Positions 1 to 11,922 of a stretch of DNA of 64,000 bases are shown piece after piece. Within the stretch, counting starts at the first letter, position 1; the number at the start of each line of letters is the position of its first letter. Location of the stretch: NCBI GenBank assembly GCA_033675265.1, contig JAUJYZ010000434.1:124001-188000 (forward strand). The letters are read 5' to 3'. The stretch is from Actinostola sp. cb2023 (Eukaryota > Cnidaria > Anthozoa > Actiniaria > Actinostolidae). A program made the position numbers and the translations under genes. The notes under the pieces were generated by a model, which saw only the letters and a program-made list of their open reading frames with translations, ran no database searches and was not told the origin of the DNA.

Positions 1-990
1 CTGATGCTGTTGATGATGACTGATGGCATGATGCAGCTGATGATAACAATGACTGATGCTGTTGATGATGATGATGACATGATGCAGCTGATAACAATGA
101 CTGATGCTGTTGATGATGACTGATGACATTAGCTGATGATAACAATGACTGATGCTGTTGATGATGACTGATGGCATGATGCAGCTGATGATAACAATGA
201 CTGATGATGTTGATGATGATGACATGATGCAGCTGATGATAACAATGACTGATGTTGTTGATGATGACATGATGCAGCTGATGATAACAATGACTGATGT
301 TGTTGATGATGATGGCATGATGCAGCTGATGATAACAATGACTGATGTTGTTGATGATGACATGATGCAGCTGATAACAATGACTGATGTTGTTGATGAT
401 GACATGATGCAGCTGATGATAACAATGACTGATGCTGTTGATGATGGATGATGATGATGACATGATGCAGCTGATAACAATGACTGATGCTGTTGATGAT
501 GACATGATGCAGCTGATAACAATGACTGATGCTGTTGATGATGACATGATGCAGCTGATGATAACAATGACTGATGCTGTTGATGATGACTGATGGCATG
601 ATGCAGCTGATGATAACAATGACTGATGCTGTTGATGATGACTAATGGTATGATGCATCTGATGATAACAATGACTGATGCTGTTGATGATGACTGATGA
701 CATGATGCAGCTGATGATAACAATGACTGATGCTGTTGATGATGACATGATGCAGCTGATGATAACAATGACTGATGCTGTTGATGATGACATGATGCAG
801 CTGATGATAACAATGACTGATGCTGTTGATGATGACATGATGCAGCTGATGATAACAATGACTGATGCTGTTGATGATGACATGATGCAGCTGATGATAA
901 CAATGACTGATGCTGTTGATGATGACATGATGCAACTGATGCTGTTGATGACTGATGATGATAAAGATGTAGTGATGACAATGATGGATT
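1..990. repeat. Minisatellite, about 45-bp unit rich in GATGATGA
   Basis: About 20 imperfect tandem copies of a unit that reads roughly GATGCTGTTGATGATGACAT followed by GATGCAGCTGATGATAACAA and TGACT. Copies differ by small GATGAT insertions and deletions. Reading frames stay open on both strands only because of the repeat and should not be taken as genes. The array starts at the window edge and probably lies in the intron that follows the last visible ANKMY1-like exon. Confidence 0.95.
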
Positions 991-1005
991 CATTCTAAAC
1001 ATTAC

Positions 1006-4000
1006 CTTTGCATGGTCAGAAAAAACTGCTTATTTTGTTGCAAACTGCTTACACTCATCGTATCCTCTGTGCAGGTATCCGTTGAGACGTTCTTGGTACT
1101 CACAACACTCATTATGCTAAACATGGACGTTTCGTTAACAGATTTTGATCTTGGTATTAAAGTTGAACTATTGTCCTCAGAATTATAATCATCATTAACT
1201 ATTTCTCTTTCATCTTTAAGGCTCTTAGTTCTTTTCAAAAATAATTCTTTATCAAACCCACGTTGTATGCTTAGTGACATTCTTGTCTCAAAGTTCTTGT
1301 CCAGAATGTGGACTTTGTGTTCCTGTTCAGACTCGAACTCAATGTTTTTGAAGTCATCAGCTTCGTCTTCCTTTTTGAGCTCGACAATTATTGTTGATGT
1401 ATCATCATCATAATCTTCCAACTTTGTTCTAACTTTTTCTCTGTCGCAAGTACTGTCATTTTCGCTTTTATCAGAAGTGATTAGTATGTTTTCTACAGAA
1501 TCTGTTGTACGGCAATTCCTGTGTATAAAAATCCCTTTTTGAGTGTCTTCTTGGATGTAGTTAAAAAGGTTTTCTTCGGGGATGGTTTCAGCAATGTTGT
1601 CCTTCCATGTATGTCTGGTGTAAAACAATACATGACAAGCAGCCAATACGGACAGACCTTCGTCGTTTAGTTTGTTCACATTCGCGCCATGGTCCAGTAG
1701 ACAGTTGATGACATCACGATGACAGTTCACCTAAATATTAAACAATGAAATGATACTCCTTTCGAGATGAAAATCAAGGACAATTAGATATTCCCATTTC
1801 ATACAGCATTCTCTTTAAATTTGAATGGGTTGTCTTTAGCTTGAGTCATGTTTGTACCCTGATCGCAATGGCATATGGTATAACATTTGAATAGTTTTCT
1901 CAGAAATAGCAAATTATGCATCCACAATCACAATTTATAACTGATATCTAATGTATACATGCTTATTAGACAGTATACATACATACATACATGTATACAT
2001 ATAGTATAAACTAATAGCATGTCATCCAATCAAACCTGAATGGTTTCTGTATGCAATATTCAGCCAATACAACAGTAGGTGTATCTCATTCAATCAGAAC
2101 AAAACATTAAAAAAAACACTCTAATTGAGGCAAAGCCCAATCATAATACCATTCCAATGTCTCCTTAATCTAAGAATACTTACAGCTGCAGCTAGTAACG
2201 GAGTATAACCAGTCTTATCTGCCACATCAACATGTACGTTGCCTGTTTGTAACAAACAGTTTACTGCACTGCAGTCTCCTGCTGTGGCAGACCTCAGTAA
2301 ATCCTCTGAATTGATCTCAAGACGTCCCTTAGTACCCCTCCCCCCACGAATACCATCCAGAATGTCTAGATAAGGAAATGTCTTGGGGATGCTGTTTTTG
2401 CAGAGTTGGTTGTTTTGGTTTTCGTCCGGAAGTGGTGTGTTACGAATGCTTTCCCAAGCTGAGTTTGCGCGACGAACTTTCCCAGAAAGGTTTTGGCCAG
2501 CATTGACATTGTACTCAGTAAAATGTTGAAATAAGAATGCACTTTCCATAACGGAACAAAGTTTGATCAGTTTTTCTTCAAGCCAGATTCCAACATCTTC
2601 TCTACAATCACTGTAAGTTATTATACCTGGACCATCTCTCATGTCGTTCTTGTAAATTCCCTGTGAGTGAAGTATATACGTATCTTAACATTAGCTTAAT
2701 TATGGTACCACAACGACATCAACTACAACTTAGTTTGATCCAAGTGATAATTTGATAGCACTGTGCCCTATACCTAGTTCATTTTCCCATTTACCTATTC
2801 GTTCATTCCTATTTCCTGATTTCCATACCTAGATGATTTTCCCATTTTCCTATTCGTTCAATTCCATTTCCTGATTTCCTTACCTAGATGATTTTCCCAT
2901 TTACCTATTCATTCATTCCCATTTCCTGATTTCCATACCTAGATGATTTTCCCATTTATCTATTCGTTCATTCCCATTTCCTGATTTCCATACCTAGATG
3001 AATTTCCCATTTACCTATTTGTTCATTCCCATTTCCTGATTTCCATACCTAGATGAATTTCCCATTTACCTATTTGTTCATTCCCATTTCCTGATTTCCA
3101 TACCTAGATGATTTTCCCATTTACCTATTCTTTCATTCTCAATTCCTGATTTCCATACCTAGATGATTTTCCCATTTATCTATTCTTTCATTCCCATTTC
3201 CTGATTTCCTAACCTAGATGATTTCCCCATTTACCTATTCGTTCAATCCCATTTCCTGAATAAAAATAAACTACTACTGGCCATCATGATAGTACCCTGG
3301 GGGGGTGAAAACCTGACCCTGTTTAGGACAAAATAATCTGAAATACCTACCCTGTCTAGGACAACACCCTCTATTTTAGGACCCTGTTTAGGACAAAGGG
3401 CAAAATACACACTGTCTTCTTTTACACAATTTTAACGCGTTTTATGTTGACTGATGACCTGCTAAAGGCCGGCAAACGTCTCGGATCTCGGATGGCTAAA
3501 TACCGGTAAAACCATATTTAACGTAGCCTGATTTAAAATCAGGCTATATTTAACGACGACAATCGTGCATTACCATACCCTGTTTAGGACAGACTCGCAT
3601 AAAATTATATACCCTGTTCAGGACAGAGAGGCCAAAAACCATACCCTGTCCAGCGGCACGTCCCCGTATAGCCCATATATGGGAGTACCCCCCCCCCCCC
3701 TCCCGGGATAGCACCACCTTTGAGTTCCAACTGCACCCTCCCTCCCCCTCCCCCTCCCCCTCCCTCTCAGCTATGCTATGCATGCAATGTGAAATGACGT
3801 AAAGCCTCTCATACTCAATTTTTCAATTATAGATTTGGACACCATTAGATGAGAACAAGAGGAATATTGTCATATCACCATTACTCAATTATTATTCCAC
3901 TGCACTAATTTACTGAGGGAGAGGGGGAGGGTAATTTTTACCCCTGAAAGGTGACAAGTAGGCCATAATTTTATTTACATGGAAAATACCCTAAAAGGTA

Positions 4001-5400
4001 CCGTGATAACTCTAACAGACCCAAACTACATACATTACAATTTTAACCCCTAAAAGGTATGACATCACCACCACCACCACTCACCCACCCTGGGGCCTGA
4101 GGATAGGTGACTGATTTTACTGATAAAATAATAATAAAACCACTGCCTACCATTTTGATACTTACTTGAAATACATTTCCACTTGCAAATGTAAAGGAAC
4201 CAAAGCCTTCTTTCTTATCCATATAAAACTGACCTGTAAAACTGGTTTTATCTGGCCAAATATAGGTTCCTTTGCCATGTTTTTTGTCCTTATAAAACTC
4301 TCCTTCATAAGACTACAAAGAAGCAATGAAATGAACAAAAAGTACAATTATAATAATGATGACATACATCACATCCTGGGGGTCCTCCTATATTCGGTCA
4401 GTAGGGGTTTTCGTCATATTTTTTAAGGGTTTGAAATCGGCAATCTGGAATTTTTTAGGGGTTGGTCAAGTGAAATAACTATTTTTAAATAGCTGGAATT
4501 TTTTGGGTATCAAACTTGGAACAAGCGCATTCTGTCTTGAATTTTAATTTCTAGGTTGATTTTCAGACCACGACGTATATATTTTTAAATAGGGTGGGAA
4601 ATTTTTCACGGTTGGTATTTTTAGGGTGTTTTTCAAGGTTTTCCGCATCCCTTACCCTTTTTAACTTGAAGTACCCCCCTAAACTAACAATTTTACTTTG
4701 CCACCTTGGTGTTAAACTTATTTGATTATTTCAATTCTTACAACAATTTGAATAAGCTTAAGCTTAATTATTACTGCATAAACAATATTTCATGTAAATC
4801 GCAATACTGAACGGAGATAAATAAAATACTCTGTTTAAAATGTTATTTGGTCTAGAGAGGGCATAAGACTTGGTTGAATTATTAACTTTGTAGATGATCT
4901 CTTGCAAATAGTACATAAGCTAATGTTAATTTCTCTGTGTGACTGTGAATTCTTGATAGGGTCGATTTCAACATGTTGAATAATAAATTATTGCTTAGAA
5001 CTGTACATTCAAGTATTGCTTTGGATCGCTTTAGATTGTGTAATAATTCATTATTCAATAGGATTGCTAATTTGATCAAATCTACCTCTCCATCGGGGAA
5101 CGTGAGCTTTCCGAAACCTTGCCTCAAATCTCCATTAAATTCTCCGTCATAAACTGCTCCATCAGGCCAATACTGCTTGCCTCTTCCTTGCCTTTTGTTG
5201 TTTGTGTATTCTCCGTCGTAACAAGCCCCATTTGGCCACTTAAAGATACCTTTTCCAGACTTCTTGTATCCATCGAGTTCGCCATGGTAAACAGCACCAC
5301 TTCTGTACTCTCTTCTATACTGGCTCGAGCTTAGTTTGAGTAAGCTTCTGGCTCTGCTACGTGAGCTCAGCTGTCGTCCCTTCGGAAATATCGCCAGCAT
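1006..5400 (-). CDS. ANKMY1: ANKMY1-like protein (MORN repeats plus ankyrin repeats), 3' end off window
   Basis: Four exons join in frame on the minus strand: 5400..5086 (MORN, phase 0 out), 4312..4166 (49 codons, all MORN, acceptor GTAG, donor CAA/GTAAG), 2660..2184 (159 codons) and 1730..1006 (phase 2 out at AAG/GTAATG). The joined protein has MORN repeats of the type YxGEFxxxxxHGKGTYxWPDG. A last MORN unit leads into a segment containing VGIWLEEKLIKLC, typical of ANKMY1, then ankyrin repeats that continue across the 2184/1730 junction (GYTPLLAAA to VNCHRDVINCLLDHGANVN). In the family a MYND zinc finger follows, so 3' exons should lie left of position 1. After the ankyrin unit the last exon is acidic and poorly conserved. 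The start is uncertain: ATG 5400 has A at -3, but the frame is open to 5487 and an upstream exon is possible. If the donor at 1005 is not used, the frame stops at 1002. Confidence 0.8.
1731..2183 (-). other. ANKMY1-like intron, no gene seen
   Basis: An AT-rich intron with a short CATA/TACA microsatellite near 1975-2000. Ends are GTAAGT (2183-2178, minus strand) and TTTAG (1731-1735). No other structure was recognised. Confidence 0.6.
2765..3262. repeat. Minisatellite, about 55-bp unit, 9 copies, intronic
   Basis: Tandem copies of CCTAGATGATTTTCCCATTT plus ACCTATTCGTTCATTCCCAT plus TTCCTGATTTCCATA. Units differ by point changes (TTACC/TTATC, GTTC/TTTC). The array lies in the ANKMY1-like intron between the exons at 2660 and 4166. 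Confidence 0.9.
3286..3712. mobile_element. G/C-run-bounded non-autonomous element with ACCCTGTTTAGGACA repeats
   Basis: It begins near AGTACCCTGGGGGGG and ends with CATATATGGGAGTACC followed by a C-run. The short motif ACCCTGTTTAGGACA or a variant recurs at least seven times near both ends, in the same sense throughout, with a GC-rich centre. The ends (G-run, TACTCC, ATATATGG) resemble the elements at 20815 and 29918. It sits in an ANKMY1-like intron. Confidence 0.6.
4370..4690. mobile_element. Diverged copy of a G-run element (TTTTTTAGGGGT motif), shared with 21645-21960
   Basis: The sequence from CTATATTCGG through TTGGTCAAG and AAACTTGGAACAAGCGC to GTCTTGAAT matches, in the same order and strand, the stretch 21700-21900. 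Internal short repeats of the form TTTTTAGGG recur. It is intronic in the ANKMY1-like gene. Confidence 0.65.
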
Positions 5401-5487
5401 TTGCCTTTGTTTAGCTAATTTAGCATCGCGATGAGTATTTTGGATAGAAAATATATTTAAAAAACTCTCATAGTTCAATTTGAGGCA

Positions 5488-6286
5488 TCAATCCAAGATT
5501 ATGAGGAGTATTTACAATAAGAACTGCCAGCACACGCTGAGACGATGTTCATTTGCTTCCAAGTCACTGTTAGCTGTTACCAAGCCAACAGGGCGCCGCT
5601 ACGCCTGGATGCGTTCTCACGGGTCGAGGTTTTTTTTCCATATAATTCTTTTTTTGCTTCTTAACTGTCACTTTATTGGTTTTTATAATTCGAAGAATAT
5701 TTACTAGTAAAGAAAAGTAAAGGAAGAATATAATAATTGTTATAATAATTATAATCGCTGGTTGAATTTGAAGAATATAGTACAGTACCTGTAGTCTGTA
5801 TGTCTGTACAACCATTGATCAACAAAATATTTTAAAATATATATAACTTCTTATTTACTGGTAAACAATAAGGGCAGAAAGTCTAGACTTTTGAATTGTT
5901 AAGAATATTAGATTGATATATTATAAGATTTGCGCCTTCCAAAGATTACACTACATGAACACAGCGTGATTATAATATCTAGCACTCTATTGTCATTGAG
6001 AAGTAAAATACTCAACAATAAGTTCCACAACTTCTCCTTAGTCTCCTTAGCCGAGATGTGTTTGTCACACAACATTCCTTCATCACAAGCCATATAATAC
6101 TATATGTAGAACTGCTTTACTTGTGCTATTCTATCCATCATTAGCTATCAAACATGGCGTCAGCTTTGGTTTACCTGGTTTTCACCTGAGATACAACCAC
6201 AACAGTGCAAGCAAAAAGCACAATCATTTGGTCCTTTAAATATGCTTATGTCTGCATCTCAACTAGGCTTAAACGCAAAGTTCCAA
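5488..6286. other. Intergenic or 5' region of the ANKMY1-like gene
   Basis: This holds the probable upstream or 5'-untranslated part of the ANKMY1-like gene. A short minus-strand frame at 6093-5908 starts with ATG and could be an upstream exon, but it has no recognisable domain. Otherwise nothing supportable was seen. Confidence 0.35.
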
Positions 6287-6287
6287 T

Positions 6288-6414
6288 AAAGGAGCCTGCC
6301 CAGGGGTAAAACAATGATCTTTATTAAAGATTATTAAAGTATTATTATTTGTATCACAACTATCTATACATGAACATGTACATGCTGTTGTACCCCCTGG
6401 GCAGGCTCCTTTTA
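6288..6414. mobile_element. Short foldback element (inverted repeat)
   Basis: Arms 6288-6312 and 6388-6414 are inverted copies built on AAAGGAGCCTGCCCAGGGG. The spacer is AT-rich. It resembles a MITE; no transposase is present. Confidence 0.75.
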
Positions 6415-6419
6415 TACAA

Positions 6420-6851
6420 GGCCCAGTTGCATGAAAGGTGGTTAGCATTACCCTATCGAATCCTATTAGTCATATCGAACAGATAAAATTGATGTAGTTA
6501 TCCAATCAATTTTATCCATTGGATAGGACTTAAGGGCGGACACACGGTGCAACATTGCACGCAACATTGCTGGCAATTTTGTTGCAGCGTGTGTCCACCT
6601 CTGCAACATGTTGCTCGCAATTGACTAGCATGCGCTAATACGACGTAATTTGTTGCTCGCAATGTTGCAGAAGTAGGACTCGATTCTACTTCTGCAACAT
6701 TGCGCGCAACATGTTGCAGAGGTGGACACACGCTGCAACAATACGTGTTGTATGCAATGTTGTGTGCAATGTTGTGTGCAATGTTGCACCGTGTGTCCGT
6801 CCCTTTATCCAGTGGATATAGTGCTAACCATCTTTCATGCAACCGGGCCAG
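6420..6851. mobile_element. Nested foldback element: outer and inner inverted repeats
   Basis: The outer arms 6420-6449 and 6822-6851 (core TTGCATGAAAG, GGTTAGCA) enclose a strong inner inverted repeat, 6532-6806, whose ends read GGACACACGGTGCAACATTG. The inner arms carry many TGCAACATTG/CAATGTTGC units. Two levels of symmetry suggest insertion of one foldback into another. It ends about 20 bp from the 3' end of the coiled-coil gene. Confidence 0.8.
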
Positions 6852-6873
6852 ACCTTTGTGCTTAAAGTTATAT

Positions 6874-7804
6874 TTAAGGTGTGTAATCAATGTCAGTTAT
6901 ACTTAAAATATCACTTTCTTTCAGATCATTTTGTTCACTAAGCTTGAAACTCACAAAATGATTTCTAAGATTCTCAAGACTTTTCTTATTGATACTGTTC
7001 TCATCTTTCTCCTTTCTCAACTCTTCTTTCAAACGGAATATTTCTTTTCTCAACAGTGTCTCCTCAAATTTGCATTGTTGTCTGGTTATGAACTCACAAT
7101 GTTCTAAAGCCAGCGCCTTTTCTAATTCTTTGTCTTTAATTTTGGACATCAGCTGTGTAGATCTTAGTTTTTCTAAGTCTAAGCTTGACTTTGTTTCATT
7201 CAAATCCCTTAAAAATCCCATTCCTTTCAGCCTGCAGTTCTCCAGTATCTTTCCTTGCAGTTTTCAATGATAAATGATACGATTTCAGGTCCTCTTTCAT
7301 CGATCTACAACTGATCTTTGCACGACCGTATCTCTTTTTCAACTCTGTCCACTTTTCCTTCAGCAGACTATAAGAACTATTGGTCACCGTCTCTCTTTCT
7401 TTGCAAGTGTGCAGTTCTTGTCGCAGTGAGTCGACCATACCCACCAAATAAACATTCTGGACTTTCAGTTTTTGAAACGATTGTCGAAGGATTCTTATTT
7501 CATCGTTTGTCCAGATACAGTCTTGGGTGTCTTTAGTTCTAGAAACACCTGAAATAGATGCAGCTTCTGCTCTGTCGGTTGGTCTGTCGGTTGCTTTAGC
7601 TTCTGCCAGCTGCTGATCATGACTTTGTGCTTGTCTGTAGTTCTCCCGTTCAACTATGTCAAGATAGACCTTGCTGTAGCTTTCACAAGCTCTAGATTCT
7701 TTAGTGCGTATATCCCACACAAGGTTTTCTTTTTCTAGTAGATCGTTGACGGTTTTAAACTCAAATTTCGGTGGGTAAATTTGAGACACCCAGTGTTCCT
7801 CCAT
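6874..7804 (-). CDS. CCDC160-like coiled-coil protein, apparent 1-bp frameshift
   Basis: Reading minus from ATG 7804, an N-terminal segment (EEHWVSQIYPPKFEF, then NDLLEKE) precedes a linker. A long heptad-rich region follows, with many Leu, Glu and Lys residues. The frame is open to about 7217, where it would stop (GIFKGFE then stop). The overlapping -1 frame continues the coiled coil to a stop at 6874. Removing one G from the GGG at 7217-7219 joins AERN to GFLRDLNE and gives about 309 residues, near the length of vertebrate CCDC160 (about 325), whose N-terminal Trp motif and coiled coil look similar. No GT-AG intron can explain the shift. Sequencing error, polymorphism or a decaying gene are all possible. 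The orthology is tentative. An in-frame upstream start at 7882 is less likely. Confidence 0.5.
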
Positions 7805-7882
7805 TTTAGCTAACACACAGGAACCCCAATTTGGATGAATGTGGAACCGGCCACAGGAAACCCATGCTTGGTACACGTACAT

Positions 7883-8290
7883 ATGTCTTTCGTGACACGC
7901 AAGGCTACGTTGAGATTTTGTGCTCTATATCGTTTGTTTAAGAAATATAAAACGCTTTCCGTGTTTGCATAGCCTCTCTTTCTTTCCATATGTATGGGTT
8001 AAATTGCATTTGCCTGCTATGAAAAGAGAAAAATAGCTACAGAGAAAATAGAGAAATAAATATACAATGGTTCTCGACCAACGTATCCCTGTCAGTTATA
8101 ATATTGCTCTGGCTTGCCAGTATGTTTTCAGGTAAAGCAATATTCATCGAGGGAAGTACAAGAAATGTACAAAGAAGAAGAACAAGTGTGTTCGCCACCA
8201 TGTTGTCTGCTGACATGTCGAATAAGTAACGTATTACATATACAATCATTATCGCACGATAATAACAAAGTATCGCGCGATAAGTATCGC
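7883..8290. other. Intergenic, no gene seen
   Basis: AT-rich sequence upstream of the coiled-coil gene, presumably containing its promoter. Only short chance reading frames occur. Confidence 0.4.
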
Positions 8291-8293
8291 GCG

Positions 8294-8512
8294 TTATAAC
8301 ATAGCATTGATATAACGCGCGCTCTGATTGGCTAATTAGCGTGCGCGACGTGCATCCATAACTCAATGGACGCACGCTCACGTCATCGCCATAGCGCGCG
8401 CTCTGAAATCAATTGGAAAATAAAATTGTTTAATTTGAATTTGCAGTAACTATGTTATAAAAGAAATGGTCAACGCTTCAACTGTGCGTCCATCGAGTTA
8501 TGGATGCACTTG
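8294..8512. mobile_element. Repeat copy with ATAACGCGCGCTCTGATTGG end and foldback arms
   Basis: Positions 8294-8401 are nearly identical to 11769-11877 on the same strand. Within it, GTGCATCCATAACTCAATGG (8349) pairs with its inverted form near 8484-8510. A related end occurs inverted at 38212-38247. Non-autonomous, with no coding content. Confidence 0.75.
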
Positions 8513-10331
8513 GTCGGCTGCTAAGCACTCAAGAAGTTAGAGTTACGCCTCGTGCGACTCTTTCTTAAGGCTGATTTAGACGGCACGACTTTTGCCTACA
8601 ACTGTCGCACACAACTTGCTTACAACTTGACTTACGTACCATTTACACAGCTACAACTTTTAGCTCACGACACTACAAAATCGTGTACAACTTGTTCGGT
8701 TTGGATTTTGCCGCTCGAGCATCTCTTTAAATAATCTTTGTGGCGGCATCGGTACAACACTTTCTCCTCGCTCCACAAGGTTACAAGTTTTTCGATGTGT
8801 TCCACAGGCAGCCCAACCATTCCTTTTGAGGCTACTAACTAATTCAACTAGACGCTCTTGTAGCGTTAAGTCGGGCTTCTTAAAGCAAGCAGTGGTTGCT
8901 GCGATCGGTAATCTCGACTGAATCTGATTTGCTCTCGACCATATATCCATTGTCAATGAAATATTCAGTCAATGGCAATAAAGCTCGAGCAAGAGCCCGC
9001 GCGCCGTAGACTAATGCATCAAACATGTAGGCAAGGTAGTGATGTAATGTGCTTATTGAGCGAAAACCGTGCAGAATACGTAGATTGTACGTGTTGCAAT
9101 GTTTCAGAGATAGATTATAAAGATAACAGTGATCTAATCTGTTTATTCAGCGAAAACCGTGCAGAATACGTAGATTGTACGTGTTGCAATGTTTCAGAGA
9201 TAGATTATAAAGATAAAACACTATGGTTTAGAATGATCATAAAGTATTGTATATGTGCAATGAAACAGTTTTTGGTTGCTCGTCGTTGCGTGACTCGAGC
9301 TCGATAGAACATGCTTTCCTTGCAATTTCAGTACTGCGAACTTTACAGTATATACTTCACGCTACTAGAGCGTCCTGTTTCAATCTAAATTTAGATTTAG
9401 ACGAGAAAAGACTTATATTTTGGCCCCTTGACCTCCGGTGCTTTCCCTGATTGGTTTGTGCTTTCTAATCTTTCTTGGCCAGACTTCATGTCTCCTTCGG
9501 CTTTAGCTCGACGTTGACGCGTACGGAGAAAAATAATAAAAAACAAGACGACATACTAGTAACCTTCCTCCAACTGACAAGGTTTGTGAAGAAACCATGT
9601 TGTTTACGGAGCCTTGGGTGATTATGCAGGACTCTCTAGAACATGCTTTCTTTGTAAAATCGATTTCACAAACTCAGCGAATCATAGAAATGACAATAGT
9701 TTATTTGGTGCCATAAATATATCCATACCAAATACAAATACAAGACGACATAACCTTCCTTCGACAAGGTTTGTGAAGAAAGAGGACGACGTGCGATGTC
9801 TCGTCTTGATAAGCCATGTAGTTTGAGCCTTCGGTGATTATCTTAGCGGCCGGCACAGGGCGCATGCGCTGTAGAACCCAGTATGCTTTCTGGGGTCGAC
9901 GAGGACGAAGATGAACGCTCTGCATTTCTAGAGTCGGGCCTTCCACAGGAAGCCCGACTAATAAAATGATATTTGCGTCTTTTTTTGACGGGTTTCCTGT
10001 GGTAGAGCGCGCGCGCAATATATATATAATGCGTAGATATGTTGGGTTCCCTGTGTTGAGTACCGTATAATATTGGGCTCCCTGTGCGCATCCCGCGCGT
10101 CCCGCAGTACCCTACCGCGCGCAGTACATGTGTATATAGACAAGGTATGAAGCTCGGTCACGTGACAATTACGTTTTTGCCCCTAATCTTTGTCAATATG
10201 ACGTGAAATTTCAATTTTTCTTCGGATAACTAAACTTTACCGTATTCTCTAAACACTTCATAAGTTTCAGCCGTCTAACTTCACCGTACGCTGAGAAACT
10301 TTAATTTTGACATTTTGCGCCTCATGGACCG
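8513..10331. other. Repeat mosaic without convincing genes
   Basis: It contains pieces shared, inverted, with 12141-12600: 8808-8840 with 12316-12358, and 9957-10105 with 12141-12312. The segment 9426-9502 resembles 52910-52983, sharing TTGACCTCCGGTGC and GACTTCATGTCTCC. A 98-codon minus-strand frame at 8956-8660 has no recognised domain and is probably a repeat remnant. Confidence 0.5.
9037..9216. repeat. 90-bp direct tandem duplication
   Basis: Two adjacent copies, 9037-9126 and 9127-9216, are near-identical over the last 70 bp (GCGAAAACCGTGCAGAATAC onward). The period is divisible by 3, so the plus-strand frame stays open and repeats 30 residues including SENRAEYVDCTCCNVSE. No known domain was recognised. 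Confidence 0.9.
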
Positions 10332-11769
10332 ATGTGCGGTGCAGTTCGATGGTGCACTTTTCCGTGAAACATTCGGATTTTACCTTCGAGAGGACATCGG
10401 CAAGCGCTCGTCAAATCTGAATTGTGCTCTTTTCTCTCTTTTCGGCAAGTTTTAATATTTATATTTTCACTAAATATAAGTCAAAACATCTACAATATAC
10501 TTTATTTGATTTCAGTTTTGATTTTTATAAAGTATTTTTTTTGATTTTTGATTTTTATCGATTAAAATGCTTCAAAATTGAGGCATTGTGTTTTATAAAC
10601 TGCTGAATAGTCTCAATATTTAGTACTACACAACACATTTTGCTATCAGTGCTTGTACACAAAATGACAAACAAACGTATTTATTTCAACAATAAGTTTT
10701 TAAAAGTTTACTAAGCTTTTTACACACTGTTTCGCCGTTCTTCATGTGTAATTTATTCGCTATATTGACTGATCAGTAATACTGTGAATAATACGAAACT
10801 AAACTAAATATTATACATGTCACCACAATCATAAGTTGAATGAATAACATACATCGGAGTTCGTACAATTTGTAAGCACTCGGAAGCGATACTTACGTTC
10901 TTAGGAAAACCGTATTTAACTGATTACGCTGTGTTTCTTTCAGTTGGTACTGGCTAGTATTTGCTAAATAAGTTGTACTATGTCAATGACAATAATGAAG
11001 AACTGTTAATATTTTAGTTCACGGCAGCTTCAACTGCTTCACGAGTCCTTCGCCAGTGAATGCCATTGAGTTCGTCTATATTTTTGCTTCAGATGGTTAA
11101 TGCTGTGTTGGTCCTTATGTTTTCAGTAAGAACAACTGTAAGAAAGTACAAAATTACGTCAAACACTTTCTGATGAGATAGTCAAAATGTTTAAATAGAG
11201 ATGAAGTACCATCAGTCAGTTCAGTGAGAGGTAATCCTTGTTGAAGTGATTTCGATCACTGACAAAACTACATAAGCTTAAGTCAAATAGCTCAGTCATA
11301 ATTTATGAAAACTGATTTGTTGAGGATTAGTGAGCAGCCCTTCTGCCCTAGTATAGGCAAGTGCTTTTATTAGAGAACAGTTAGAGCAAATACTACGTAA
11401 AAACCTTGACAAAAATACTTTTAGTTAAAGTTGCTTTTCAACAAAACTTTTGCTTGTCGAGCCCAACATACAATTCTCCACCATTCAAAATGAAAAAGGA
11501 CTACTTTAAAATCGTCGAATTTCTTCTAAAGTTATTTAAAGTTGACATGAATTGTGAACTTCTAACTTACCATGGATAAGGAATAGAATTCAAACGCTTA
11601 CACCGAAAAAATCATTTTTTGTTTCATCGACTTCTCTTTGATGTCCCGCCATTTTGCAAGGCTTGAGCTACTTCACCCTGGGTACCCCCTCCCCCCACGG
11701 GCCTGTAGCGCACGTCGACTTCGGCTCTTCGGCTCACGGAAAAGTGCACCATCGAACTGCACCGCACAT
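10332..11769. mobile_element. 1.44-kb non-autonomous element with about 35-bp TIRs
   Basis: The left end 10332-10369 (TGTGCGGTGCAGTTCGATGG, then TGCACTTTTCCGTGA) is repeated inverted at 11737-11769. The interior is AT-rich with no long frame. The right end abuts the repeat copy at 11769, so the insertions are layered. Confidence 0.7.
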
Positions 11770-11877
11770 TATAACATAGCATTGATATAACGCGCGCTCT
11801 GATTGGCTAATTAGCGTGCACAAGCATGCATCCATAACTCAATGGACGCACGCTCACGTCATCGCCATAGCGCGCGC
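11769..11877. repeat. Second copy of the 8294-8401 repeat
   Basis: Same order and strand as 8294-8401, from TTATAACATAGCATTGATAT to ATCGCCATAGCGCGCGC, with few substitutions. Confidence 0.85.
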
Positions 11878-11922
11878 CTTCATCAGGCCATGATACGCCA
11901 TCAGTTTCACACCTTGTGTAAA

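Noticed and set aside
5908..6093. 61-codon minus-strand frame starting MACDEGMLCDKH
   Set aside because: It might be an upstream ANKMY1-like exon, but no domain or convincing in-phase donor ties it to the MORN exon.
8660..8956. 98-codon minus-strand frame starting MTMDIWSRANQ
   Set aside because: No recognised domain. Part of it (8808-8840) is shared inverted with non-coding repeat at 12316-12358, so it is probably transposon debris.
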